The notes under the pieces: model-generated
Database searches by the model: none
The model's input: the letters and a program-made list of their open reading frames with translations, nothing else
What the model was told of the DNA's origin: nothing
Made by a program: the position numbers and the translations under genes
Assembly: GCA_964609625.1 (NCBI GenBank)
Contig: CAZSRS010000052.1
Location: forward strand, 1-22,950
From: G963674665 sp964609625
GTDB lineage: Bacteria > Desulfobacterota > Desulfovibrionia > Desulfovibrionales > Desulfovibrionaceae
DNA: 22,950 bases
Reading direction: 5' to 3'
In this document: positions 15,697-22,950 of the stretch, piece by piece
Numbering within the stretch: the stretch's first letter is position 1
Layout of the letters: each line of letters opens with the position of its first letter

Positions 15697-16791
15697 TCAT
15701 TTGAGGTTCCGGTCCGCCCCCGGCAAGGGCGCCTGCGTCTGGAATTCCCGCGGCAAGGGGTGCGCCGGCAGTTGCGCAGCTGACTGCCCGACCGGCTGTT
15801 CTGCGGACTGCTCCGTTGAGGGAACATTCGTCTGAGCCGGCGGTTGCCCAACCCGTAGCGCCGGGTTCGGCTCCTGACTCTGCTCCGACTGCTGCTCGGC
15901 TGCCAGCTGGTTGGCCGCCGCGGACAACTCCGCGCCCTCCATGTTCAGGATCACGGGCAGCCCGCCCTTGCCGCTGCCGATGATCACCACCTTGGCGTTG
16001 TTCGAGGCCGCAAGCTCGGTGGTGGCGTTGATGCCCTTCCAGGTGAGCAGGTCGCCGGTGATGCTCTCGCGAACCCGTATGTTGTAGCGGGCGATGCCCT
16101 CGGCCTCGAGCATCTTGCGCTCGATCTCCTTGCGCTCCGCCTCCAGCCGGAATTCGTAGGCCAGCATCTGCTGCTGGAACAGGAGCTTCTTCTCGATGGC
16201 CTCACGGATCAACGGCGGCAGCAGGATGCGCTCGATGACCAGGGAGTCGTAGACAATGGGCACACGGCCGGTCTCCTCCACCACTTGCTGCAGTATCTGG
16301 TCTTGCATGCGCTCGGCCGCGGTGGAGTAAATCTCCTCCGGGGTGTACTTGCCCAGAACCTGACGCACCGAGGAAATGGTCATGGGGATGACCACCTTTT
16401 CCAGGTATTGCGGCCCCACCCGAAGATGCAGTTCGGGCAGTCTCTCCATCTCGGGGCGGAAGCGCACCGCCACGTCCACTTCCAGGTTCAGGCCGTAGGA
16501 CGTGAGCATGTACACGGTCTGCTGGAAGCCCTGCACTCGGACGTCGTAGCGGTACATCCTGTCCCAGGGGAAGATGACGTAGAATCCGTCAGGGTAGATC
16601 TTATCGCGCACGGTGCCGCCAAAGAGCCTGTTGAACTTGACGCCCACCTCGCCGGGATAGATTGTGATGAAGATGCTGGGAAAGAAGAAGAGCAGCAGGA
16701 AAAGCAACAGAAGCGTGACAACGGCAAGCACGCCCTTGTTGCGGTGGTAGAACCCTTTCACTCCGTCTGCTACGCTCATTGCAATGGCCAT
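15697..16791 (-). CDS. SPFH/prohibitin-family membrane protein
   Basis: This 364-residue protein has one N-terminal transmembrane helix (about 21-42, a long Leu/Phe-rich stretch), then an SPFH domain starting at IYPGEVGVKFNRLFGG and running to about residue 200. A charged coiled coil follows (KKLLFQQQMLAYEFRLEAER region). The last 70 residues are Gln/Pro/Ala-rich and likely disordered. Such proteins form large ring or cage assemblies that organise membrane areas or control membrane proteases, as HflK/HflC do with FtsH. No FtsH is nearby; the neighbours are an exporter and small membrane proteins, so a scaffold for that machinery is plausible but only inferred. ATG at 16791 gives the longest form; ATG at 16779 has better-spaced AGGGATGG and may be the real start. 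Confidence 0.87.
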   Translation of the reverse strand: MAIAMSVADGVKGFYHRNKGVLAVVTLLLLFLLLFFFPSIFITIYPGEVGVKFNRLFGGTVRDKIYPDGFYVIFPWDRMYRYDVRVQGFQQTVYMLTSYGLNLEVDVAVRFRPEMERLPELHLRVGPQYLEKVVIPMTISSVRQVLGKYTPEEIYSTAAERMQDQILQQVVEETGRVPIVYDSLVIERILLPPLIREAIEKKLLFQQQMLAYEFRLEAERKEIERKMLEAEGIARYNIRVRESITGDLLTWKGINATTELAASNNAKVVIIGSGKGGLPVILNMEGAELSAAANQLAAEQQSEQSQEPNPALRVGQPPAQTNVPSTEQSAEQPVGQSAAQLPAHPLPREFQTQAPLPGADRNLK

Positions 16792-16815
16792 CCCTGTGCT
16801 GTGAAGCGGGCGAGC

Positions 16816-17289
16816 TTACCAGAACACCTTACCCGCGGGGCGGTAGAAGCCTCTCCAATGCTGGTTCAGGCAATACTCCACGCAGCGTTGCTCCGTGGTG
16901 ATGCATACTTCGTGGAACAGTTCATGATTGTCTCCCATGCACATGTTGTGCATGATGGGGCACAAATGAACGCACTGGAGGAACGGAGCCTTTTGCGGCA
17001 AGGAATCAAGTGATTTCCCGACCTGTTCCATGATGGCGAAGGAATACTCCTGTGTACAATACCTCAGCTCCATGCCTTTCAGCTTTGCCTGTCCAAAGCA
17101 TTGCAGTCTCCGATCGATGATGGGCGTGCAGGCCTCTGAAGTCAGCGTCAGGGGCGATTCCTTCACCTCATGGTACATGGCGATCAGTTGCCGCGCAAGG
17201 CTGGGCTCGATTCGCTCATGGGAGACCATCCCAGTGTACAACACGTAGAGTAGGAAGAGCCAGCTCACCAGGAGGAAGTACCGCAGCAT
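16816..17289 (-). CDS. Membrane-anchored cysteine-rich protein of unknown function
   Basis: The 157-residue protein starts with a hydrophobic helix (about 2-20, ending YTGMVSHERIEP) that should act as a signal anchor, leaving the rest in the periplasm. The exported part holds nine cysteines, including FLQCVHLCP, NMCMG and CITTEQRCVEYC, enough for several disulphides or a metal site. No CXXCH haem motif or known redox CXXC active site is present. I do not recognise the family. It sits 3 bp after the ABC exporter gene and 24 bp before the SPFH gene, so it is very likely cotranscribed. A periplasmic partner of the exporter is a reasonable guess and no more. Confidence 0.75.
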   Translation of the reverse strand: MLRYFLLVSWLFLLYVLYTGMVSHERIEPSLARQLIAMYHEVKESPLTLTSEACTPIIDRRLQCFGQAKLKGMELRYCTQEYSFAIMEQVGKSLDSLPQKAPFLQCVHLCPIMHNMCMGDNHELFHEVCITTEQRCVEYCLNQHWRGFYRPAGKVFW

Positions 17290-17292
17290 GGC

Positions 17293-18990
17293 TCAGCCTC
17301 TGCCCTTTGTAGCTTCATCCCCCGCCCCAATGATACGCCCGTACTCCAGACGCAGGACGCGGTCGGCAACGTGGAAGAAGCGGTCGTCGTGGGAGGCCAC
17401 TACCAGTGTCGCTCCCCGCGCCCGCAACTCCCGAAGGTAGGTCTCGTAGAAGTAGGTGCGGAATTCCACGTCCAGCTCCGCCGCGGCCTCGTCAAAGAGC
17501 ATCACGGGCCGGTCTTCCAGGGAGGCCACGGCCAGGGCCAGGCGTTTGCGCTGCCCCGAGGACAGGTGCAGGTTGGTGAAACGCCCCTCGCGAAAGCTGG
17601 TGCGCCCCGCTATCTGCATGGTGTGCAACAGACCGTCCAGGCGTTCCTGGTCCACTTCCACGAAGCCGTAGAGGCGGTCGAAGAGGTGGAAGTCCGTGAA
17701 CACGGCGCTGAACAGGTTGCGGTAGCGCTCCAGATTGTGGGGCGCGATGCGCGTGCCGTCCAGGAACAACTCCCCGGAATGGGGGGCGTACAATCCGGAC
17801 AAGACCTTGAGCAACGTGGACTTGCCGCTGCCGTTGCCTCCGGCCAGGATCAGCAGCTCCCCCTGCCGCAGTTCCAGATCCAGAGGCCCGAGGGTGAAGG
17901 CGTCGCCGTTGCCGTGGTTGCCGTACTGGTAGAGCATGTGCTCCAGGTGGATGCAGCCAAACGCCGCGCCGAGATGGGGGGGGGCATCCGGCCGGCTTTC
18001 CTTGGTCTCGTCCGCCGCGTCCAACTCCTGCTCCAGTTCCTGCAGCTGGGCAATGGCCATCTCCGCCTTGGTGACGAAGGGTATGCCCAGGAGCAATTGG
18101 AACAGGGGCGCCACGGAGAAGAGTACCACGGCAACCACGCTGGCCGCGGTCATCATTTCCAGGTCCTCGAACTGCGGTAACACGAAGACCACGGCGGCGA
18201 TGAGCAGGAAGAAGAAGCCGCGGGTATGCAGAAAATTGCAGTTGGCGCGCACCTCCACGATGGTCTTGAGATCCCGGGTCTTGCGCGAGCGCGCCGCGAT
18301 GTGGTTCTCGAAAAGGTCGTCGCTGCGCGCGGTGTTCAGCTTCACCTCCTTGAAACCGTCCAACAACTGTCCCACCGCCGCGAGAAAGGAGCCGTGCATG
18401 GCCCTGACCTGTTTGAGGTCGTTGACCACCGCCTTCTGAGTGCGCAGGAACAACCACAGCCCTACGACTTGCAGGGTGATGACCACGAAAAAGGCCTTGA
18501 GGGACAGGGAGGCGATATAGATGCTGGAGATGAGCAGCATGGTGATGTTGGAGATGCCGTCGGCCAGGTAGCGCGTGGCCTCGATGATCACCTCGGTGTG
18601 CTCCATGAGTGCGCTCTGCACCCTGGAGCGCTCCAGTCCCTCGAAATGCTCGAGCTTGACGCGCCTGATCTTGTCCACGAGGCGGACCTGGACATCGTAG
18701 ATCCAGCGACCCACGGCACCCAGTGCCTGGATCAGTACGTAGCGGTCGCCGATGATGTACAGTCCGATGCTGATGAGGAAGAGCCCCAGGAAGCGGAAGT
18801 TCTCGACGCCGCCGGAGATGTTGCTCACGGCGCCGTTGATGAACACCACGGACAGTGCCTCGAAAAAGCCGGACATCAGGCCCATGAGCACGATGACCTT
18901 GAGCCTGGGGCCGGCCAAACCGGCCAGCAGGGAGATGATGCGTGACTTGGGAAGGATCATCGCACAAAGCCACCACTGCCGACGCGGCAT
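17293..18990 (-). CDS. ABC exporter of the cyclic-peptide (SyrD/PvdE) type
   Basis: This 565-residue half-transporter fuses an N-terminal membrane domain (about 1-330, several helices) to an ATPase domain. The ATPase has Walker A AGGNGSGKSTLL (Lys390), signature LSSGQRKRLALA, Walker B VMLFDEAAAELD and the switch SHDDRFFHVADRV. The DEAAAELD and SHDDRFFH wording and the overall size fit the transporter family that exports peptide siderophores and cyclic lipopeptides, with PvdE, SyrD and YojI as known members. It would work as a homodimer in the inner membrane. ATG at 18990 has GAGGT seven bases upstream; GTG at 18999 and ATG at 18960 are alternatives. A run of nine G (17976-17984) lies in the linker before the ATPase. 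No peptide synthetase is present, so its cargo is open; the convergent biosynthetic cluster is one possible source. Confidence 0.88.
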   Translation of the reverse strand: MPRRQWWLCAMILPKSRIISLLAGLAGPRLKVIVLMGLMSGFFEALSVVFINGAVSNISGGVENFRFLGLFLISIGLYIIGDRYVLIQALGAVGRWIYDVQVRLVDKIRRVKLEHFEGLERSRVQSALMEHTEVIIEATRYLADGISNITMLLISSIYIASLSLKAFFVVITLQVVGLWLFLRTQKAVVNDLKQVRAMHGSFLAAVGQLLDGFKEVKLNTARSDDLFENHIAARSRKTRDLKTIVEVRANCNFLHTRGFFFLLIAAVVFVLPQFEDLEMMTAASVVAVVLFSVAPLFQLLLGIPFVTKAEMAIAQLQELEQELDAADETKESRPDAPPHLGAAFGCIHLEHMLYQYGNHGNGDAFTLGPLDLELRQGELLILAGGNGSGKSTLLKVLSGLYAPHSGELFLDGTRIAPHNLERYRNLFSAVFTDFHLFDRLYGFVEVDQERLDGLLHTMQIAGRTSFREGRFTNLHLSSGQRKRLALAVASLEDRPVMLFDEAAAELDVEFRTYFYETYLRELRARGATLVVASHDDRFFHVADRVLRLEYGRIIGAGDEATKGRG

Positions 18991-19023
18991 TCCCTGCACC
19001 TCGCTCGCTCCTGGGGCGGCGAG

Positions 19024-19040
19024 GCGGGAGACGCTCCCGC
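19024..19040. other. Hairpin between the DUF697 and exporter genes
   Basis: GCGGGAG and CTCCCGC form a perfect 7-bp stem around a three-base loop in the 73-bp gap. There is no T-tract after it on the minus strand, so it is more likely an mRNA processing or stability element, or chance in GC-rich DNA, than a strong terminator. Confidence 0.25.
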
Positions 19041-19063
19041 GTCATTGGTGGAGCGGAAACGGT

Positions 19064-19567
19064 CTACGCTTGGCCCTTTGCCGTTGCCGCCTTGGCCTTG
19101 CCTTCCTCATACTGCTGCTTGAACTCCTCTTTCGAGGCTTCGACATCGAAGTCGAACAGCGTACCGCCAAGGCTGAAGTGCTTGGTGAACACCTTGCCCA
19201 GGGCGTAGGTGCAGGCGCCCCCCACGAGACTCATGCTCACCGCCCCAGTGGTGTAACCGATGACCGGAATGAGCTTGAGCAGGCTGGCCAACGGGGCGGC
19301 GGTCAGGGGCGGCACCACGCTGCCGACCATGGTGGTGATGATGGTCTTGCCCAGGTCCTTACGGAAAGGCACATCGTAAAGCCTGGCCAAGCGGGAGAGC
19401 ATTTCCAGCTGCACGGCCATCAGCCCGGCGAAGTCCACCACTGGAATGGGTACGAGCCCGATTCCCAACGCCCAGTAGACACGGGTGCGGACGATATCCT
19501 GGGCCTGACGCAGCAGTTCGGCCTGGGATTGGACGGCTCCGGTTTCCTCGCATAGGGCTTCTTTCAT
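19064..19567 (-). CDS. DUF697-family membrane protein
   Basis: This 167-residue protein matches the DUF697/YcjF-type pattern: an amphipathic start, then GLVPIPVVDFAGLMAVQLEML (about 37-57), LYDVPFRKDLGK and a long hydrophobic stretch rich in Gly/Pro/Ala (about 84-132). A charged, Lys/Glu/Ala-rich tail follows. Family members are found alone or attached to GTPases and are thought to sit in the inner membrane; no GTPase is attached here. AAGGAG eight bases upstream supports the ATG at 19567. It heads the minus-strand block, 73 bp before the exporter gene, and may be in the same operon. Its specific role is unknown. Confidence 0.8.
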   Translation of the reverse strand: MKEALCEETGAVQSQAELLRQAQDIVRTRVYWALGIGLVPIPVVDFAGLMAVQLEMLSRLARLYDVPFRKDLGKTIITTMVGSVVPPLTAAPLASLLKLIPVIGYTTGAVSMSLVGGACTYALGKVFTKHFSLGGTLFDFDVEASKEEFKQQYEEGKAKAATAKGQA

Positions 19568-19656
19568 GGCAGCGCTCCTTATTGGGGAAGGAAGATTGTC
19601 CCACCTCGGCTCAGAAGCGGAACGATATGACCAAATGATTCTCCGCAGGTTTCTTT

Positions 19657-19686
19657 TCCATATTCCTGATCTGCAAAGGTTGTCAA
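19657..19686 (-). promoter_or_regulatory. Possible sigma70 promoter for the minus-strand operon
   Basis: On the minus strand a perfect TTGACA (19686-19681) is followed after 18 bp by TATGGA (19662-19657), about 90 bases before the DUF697 start. The -10 match is poor, but the -35 is exact and the site lies in the 291-bp divergent gap where a promoter is expected. I see no convincing promoter for the kinase gene on the plus strand in the same gap. Confidence 0.35.
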
Positions 19687-19858
19687 TCCGCGACTCGATT
19701 CATTCACACCAATCTGAAAAAACTACGCCTAAAACGCGGACCTCGCTAGACAAATGTCGTTCCTGTACAGTACTCTGTCATACCAAGGGGCGTGAAAGAT
19801 TCGGGCAAGATGCACAACAGTCCCACTGACCATTTACACTGAATACCGGCAGGGAAGC

Positions 19859-21850
19859 ATGGCAAACAGCGAGCAGTACCTACAATCCCTGTTCTCCGGA
19901 GGCCCGGTTGTCTTCCTCGTTTGGAGGCCCGATCCCGGCTGGCCACTGGAGTACGCCTCCCCCAACTGCCAGGAGCTGTTCGGTTACATGGACGGCAGCA
20001 TGACCACTCCCGGCTTCACCTATGCCGAGCTGCTCCATCCCGAGGACCTGCCACGCGTGACCGAGGAGGTACAGCGACACGTCGACGCCGCCACTCCCAC
20101 CTGGGAGCAGTACTACCGCATCCTACGCCCCGACAGCCAGGTACGCTGGGTCCACGACTACACCATCGCCCAAAGGGATGCGCAGGGCCGACTCCTGCAC
20201 CTCAGGGGCTATGTACTGGACCAGACCAACCAAGTGCTCTCCGAGCAGGCCCTGCGGGAGAGCGAACTACGCTGGCAATTCGCCCTGGAAGGCGCCGGTG
20301 ACGGTCTCTGGGACTGGAACGCCAAGACGAACAAGGTATTCTTCTCCAAACGATGGAAGACCATGCTCGGCTACGCCGAACACGAGATCGGCGATACCTT
20401 GGACGAGTGGGACAGTCGCGTCCATCCCGAAGACCGCGACCGTTGCTACGCCGACCTTGAGCGTCACTTCTCGGGCAAGACCGAATACTACCAAAACGAA
20501 CACCGCATGCGTTGCAAGGACGGCAGTTACAAGTGGATACTGGATCGTGGCAAGGCCATCCAGTGGACAGCCGAGGGCAAACCCCTGCGGGTCATCGGCA
20601 CGCACACGGACATCTCCGCCCGTAAGGCCATCGAAGATGCCCTGCGCGAGGCCGAAGTCCGTTACCGCACCCTGCATGAACTCATGCCCGACGGTGTGCT
20701 GATCATCGACCCAGAAACCGCCCTGCCCCTGGAGTTCAACGCCACCACACACGAGCAGTTGGGCTATACCAGGGCCGAATTCGCAGGCCTGCGTATCACG
20801 GACTACGAGGCTGTTGAAAACCCCGCGGAGACCGCGACCCACATCCGGAAGATAGCCGAAACCGGTCGTGACGACTTCGAGACTCGCCACCGCCGCAAGG
20901 ATGGCTCGATCATGCATGTCATGGTCACGGTGAAGCGCATCGAGTTGCATGGAAAGCAAGCATTACTCACCGTTTTCCGAGACATCTCGGCAATGAAGCT
21001 GGCCCAGGAGGCCCTCAGAAACGCCAACGACCAGCTGGAACAACGAGTGCGGGAGCGCACCACCGAACTCCAGCAAGCCCTCGAAGAACTGCGCGAGGCC
21101 AAGGAACGGGCCGAATCCGCAAGCCGGATGAAGACGGATTTCCTGATGAACGTCAGCCACGAACTGCTCACACCCCTCAACGGCGTGCTGGGCATGTTGC
21201 AACTCATGGACCAGTCACAGTTGAATGCCGAGCAGCAGGCCTGCCTGGGGGAAGTGCGTGCCTCGGCAAAGCGCCTCCTGAAGATCGTCGACAACGTCCT
21301 CCTCGTCACCCGGCTGGATAAGCACATCCTCACGATCGCTCCCGTGGGCCTGAAGTCCCTTTTGGACGCCTTCACCCACAGTCTTGGACCCAGATTCGCG
21401 GAAAAGGGTCTCGAATTGCGTGTGGAAAACTCTCCAGACTGCCCCCCGGTCCTGCTGACCGACATGTCCCTGCTTCAACTCATTCTGGGGCGCATCGGTG
21501 ATAACGCACTCAAGTTCACGGAATACGGGACTGTCCACTTGTCTGTCACGTGCCGGGAGGTACAGCCCGGACAAGTCGAGGTCTGCTTCACCATGGCCGA
21601 CACCGGCATAGGTATTGCCGCGGACAAGCTGGACGCCCTGGTCTCCGGGCTGGTCCAGGGCGATTCGCCCTTGTCCCGGCGCCACGCCGGCCTCGGGCTC
21701 GGACTGGAGACGGTACGCAAGGCCCTGGCCTTGCTTGGGGGGCGTTTGGAAGTCCTGAGCGAACCCGGCAAGGGTTCACGGTTCCGCATTTTCATCATGG
21801 CGCGGTATTGCAGTATGGACGAGCTGGATTCCTGCGTACAGACCACCTGA
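19859..21850 (+). CDS. Soluble histidine kinase with three PAS domains
   Basis: This 663-residue protein has no transmembrane helix and should sense a cytoplasmic signal. Three PAS/PAC units lie at about 10-125, 130-262 and 268-382, followed by a coiled coil (about 385-425). The dimerisation domain has NVSHELLTPLNG with phospho-acceptor His434, and a HATPase domain follows with N-box GDNALKFTE (Asn549), DTGIGI (Asp581) and GLGLGLETVRKA. The residue after HEL is Leu where Arg is usual; the rest of the catalytic set is intact. There is no receiver domain and no response regulator gene next to it, so it is an orphan in this window. The ATG at 19859 has AGGGA just upstream. It is divergent from the DUF697-exporter operon and could be related to its control. 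Confidence 0.93.
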   Translation: MANSEQYLQSLFSGGPVVFLVWRPDPGWPLEYASPNCQELFGYMDGSMTTPGFTYAELLHPEDLPRVTEEVQRHVDAATPTWEQYYRILRPDSQVRWVHDYTIAQRDAQGRLLHLRGYVLDQTNQVLSEQALRESELRWQFALEGAGDGLWDWNAKTNKVFFSKRWKTMLGYAEHEIGDTLDEWDSRVHPEDRDRCYADLERHFSGKTEYYQNEHRMRCKDGSYKWILDRGKAIQWTAEGKPLRVIGTHTDISARKAIEDALREAEVRYRTLHELMPDGVLIIDPETALPLEFNATTHEQLGYTRAEFAGLRITDYEAVENPAETATHIRKIAETGRDDFETRHRRKDGSIMHVMVTVKRIELHGKQALLTVFRDISAMKLAQEALRNANDQLEQRVRERTTELQQALEELREAKERAESASRMKTDFLMNVSHELLTPLNGVLGMLQLMDQSQLNAEQQACLGEVRASAKRLLKIVDNVLLVTRLDKHILTIAPVGLKSLLDAFTHSLGPRFAEKGLELRVENSPDCPPVLLTDMSLLQLILGRIGDNALKFTEYGTVHLSVTCREVQPGQVEVCFTMADTGIGIAADKLDALVSGLVQGDSPLSRRHAGLGLGLETVRKALALLGGRLEVLSEPGKGSRFRIFIMARYCSMDELDSCVQTT

Positions 21851-21872
21851 AAAACCGCAGCGCAGAAAGAGA

Positions 21873-22030
21873 TGGACCCAAAATATCGGACAACGTGCTA
21901 ACAAGATGGATTCCACAAGCAGGGAGGAATCCCCAGGATGTCCAAGAGAAGGAAGTCGTCGGCAGAATTCAAGACCAAGGTTGCCTTGGAGGCGGTCAAG
22001 GGCGAATAAACCATGGCCCAGCCTTTAGCC
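21873..22030 (+). mobile_element. Decayed 5' fragment of an IS3-family insertion sequence
   Basis: From the ATG at 21938 a short frame reads MSKRRKSSAEFKTKVALEAV and ends at a TAA (22007-22009). This is the typical start of an IS3-family OrfA transposase. After the stop the same frame continues TMAQ, as expected of OrfA, before similarity ends, so a nonsense change or small indel and then a deletion have removed the rest. The TGGACCCAAAATATCGGACA stretch at 21873-21892 looks like the left end of such elements, and an AGGAAT ribosome site precedes the ATG. No OrfB or right end is visible. The fragment cannot move by itself. Confidence 0.6.
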
Positions 22031-22240
22031 TGGATGCCCATGGACGTAGTCGGATCGCTCCTTGCACTAACCGTTTGATCTAATTGGACTTTGCGCGAAG
22101 AAAGAGACGAAGAAAACTGAAAACGGGGCGGGGGCGAGAATCGAAGAAGGACGATAATGCCTTGTTTTAAATAGGAAAGATTAATCAAATATTTCTCACA
22201 TACTCACAATCCTACTCACATCTGGGAACGCTGGTTGGTC
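22031..22240. other. AT-richer non-coding stretch before the helicase
   Basis: With the IS fragment, this makes a gap of nearly 400 bp without an intact gene. Base composition drops clearly in AT content terms around 22150-22200 compared with the GC-rich genes to the left. CTCACA occurs three times (22195, 22203, 22215), twice as TACTCACA (22201 and 22213). I see no tRNA, no clear terminator and no open frame of note. It may be a junction between chromosome and an acquired segment. Confidence 0.4.
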
Positions 22241-22950
22241 CTATTCGTGTCCGTTTTTGTCGTAGGAAATTGCGGGGGCGAGGGTATTTGCAGCATCCGT
22301 CTTTTCTAGAGCTGGCTCCATCGGTTTGATCTCATAGCCCATGGCCCTGTATCCGCGCTGGCGTTTGCTCCACATGCGGGCAAGTTGAGACTGGTCGGTC
22401 TCTGCGTAATCGTAGATGCGCACATCCTGCTTGTGGGCATGTTCCCGGTGTAGGCGGCCGGCATACTGCTGCAAGGTCCCTTTCCAGGAAATAGGCATGG
22501 CCAGCACAAGCGTGTCCAGCGGTGGGTGGTCGAAACCTTCACCGATCAGGCGTCCGGTAGCAAGCAGAACTCTCGGAGCCGACTCACCCAAAGCATCCAA
22601 TTCAGCGAACACCGCCGTCCGTTGTTTCTTCGACAAGCGGCCATGCAAAACAAAGCAATGTTCGACCTTATCTCTCAGTGCCTCACGCAATAGCGACAGA
22701 TGGTCCGTCCGTTCGGTGAGGACCAGCACCTTGCGTCCTTCACCATAGGCGGCAAACACATCCCCGGCGATACACTCGTTGCGAATCTCATCGTTGGCCA
22801 GGATGCGGAACACATCCTGAATCGCTGAATCCGGCGGGATATCCGGGGCTAGTAGCACCTTTGGCCAGACTTCCAGTTGCGCCGGAGCTGTTTCCGGGTA
22901 AGCGATCACGGGGTCTAGACTTTCTCTAAATAGTGCACATTTTTTGTCTA
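22241..22950 (-). CDS. C-terminal part of a DEAD/DEAH-type (superfamily 2) helicase, 5' end outside the window
   Basis: The frame ends at TAG (22243-22241) and stays open to the right edge, so the N-terminal ATPase lobe lies beyond the window. The visible 235 or so residues form a helicase C-terminal lobe: KVLVLTERTDHLSLL (motif IV region), VLLATGRLIGEGFDHPPLDT (motif V) and QYAGRLHRE (motif VI with the arginine finger). The closing RMWSKRQRGYRAMGYE recalls large helicases annotated in restriction-like or TOTE-type conflict systems, in which a primase domain precedes the helicase. That assignment is from memory of motif wording and is uncertain. A GTG at 22909 is not the true start, because coding-like sequence continues upstream of it. 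Its position next to an IS remnant fits an acquired defence or mobile segment. Confidence 0.8.
   Translation of the reverse strand, partial: DKKCALFRESLDPVIAYPETAPAQLEVWPKVLLAPDIPPDSAIQDVFRILANDEIRNECIAGDVFAAYGEGRKVLVLTERTDHLSLLREALRDKVEHCFVLHGRLSKKQRTAVFAELDALGESAPRVLLATGRLIGEGFDHPPLDTLVLAMPISWKGTLQQYAGRLHREHAHKQDVRIYDYAETDQSQLARMWSKRQRGYRAMGYEIKPMEPALEKTDAANTLAPAISYDKNGHE

Noticed and set aside
17492..19045. Minus-strand open frame of 517 codons overlapping the ABC exporter
   Set aside because: It is out of frame with the transporter motifs, and its Arg/Gly/Pro/His-rich translation matches frame-shifted GC-rich coding DNA.
19746..19946. Small minus-strand open frame of 66 codons upstream of the kinase
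   Set aside because: It overlaps the well-supported kinase start on the other strand and has neither recognisable features nor a good ribosome site.
22121..22160. tRNA 3' end on the minus strand (TTCGATT followed by a C-rich stretch)
   Set aside because: The bases either side of TTCGATT cannot form the T-stem, and no anticodon arm or acceptor pairing was found.
22195..22220. CRISPR-like or iteron array from repeated CTCACA words
   Set aside because: Only three very short, unevenly spaced copies are present; there are no spacers of constant length and no replication or cas genes.

Overview
The window is GC-rich, densely coding bacterial DNA. It holds two long, co-oriented gene blocks that meet tail to tail near 15.48 kb. 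Short ATGA and GTGA stop/start overlaps are frequent, and signalling proteins (MCP, GGDEF-EAL, multi-PAS kinase) are abundant. The MCP C-terminus style, the IS3-type remnant and the general gene repertoire suggest a proteobacterium or a member of the Desulfobacterota, possibly Desulfovibrionales. That placement is an inference from sequence style and is not proven.

Layout. 1-257: 3' remnant of a methyl-accepting chemotaxis protein, followed after 1 bp by a large sensor GGDEF-EAL protein (259-3030). 3162-15478: nine co-oriented genes that read as one candidate biosynthetic cluster. In order they are a protein with a degenerate anti-sigma-like domain and an acyltransferase-like part, a HisC-type PLP aminotransferase, a three-subunit molybdenum hydroxylase (large, [2Fe-2S], FAD subunits), three tandem benzoate-CoA-ligase-like enzymes, a free-standing acyl carrier protein, and a GNAT-like protein related to the first protein of the cluster. 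19567-15492 (minus strand): a DUF697 membrane protein, an ABC exporter of the cyclic-peptide/SyrD-PvdE type, a membrane-anchored Cys-rich protein, an SPFH/prohibitin-like protein and a 53-residue two-helix membrane protein. 19859-21850: soluble histidine kinase with three PAS domains. 21873-22030: decayed 5' piece of an IS3-family element. 22241 to the window end (minus): C-terminal part of a superfamily 2 helicase.

How the genes may work together (inference). The ligases would adenylate an aromatic or heteroaromatic carboxylate and load it on CoA or on the small carrier protein. The molybdenum hydroxylase would oxidise an aromatic or N-heterocyclic ring. The aminotransferase would supply or modify an amino (keto) acid partner. 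The GNAT-like protein would transfer the acyl group to an amine. No PKS or NRPS module is present, so a small amide or ester made by discrete enzymes is the most economical reading. The convergent exporter operon could move a product across the membrane, but it is on the other strand and the link is only positional.

The most striking DNA-level structure is the ligase triplication. Copies 1 and 2 are base-for-base identical over 386 bp near the N-terminus and 248 bp near the C-terminus, yet they differ in the middle, where the substrate pocket lies. The intergenic spacer is itself duplicated. This is the pattern left by recent duplication with gene conversion and possible diversification of substrate choice.
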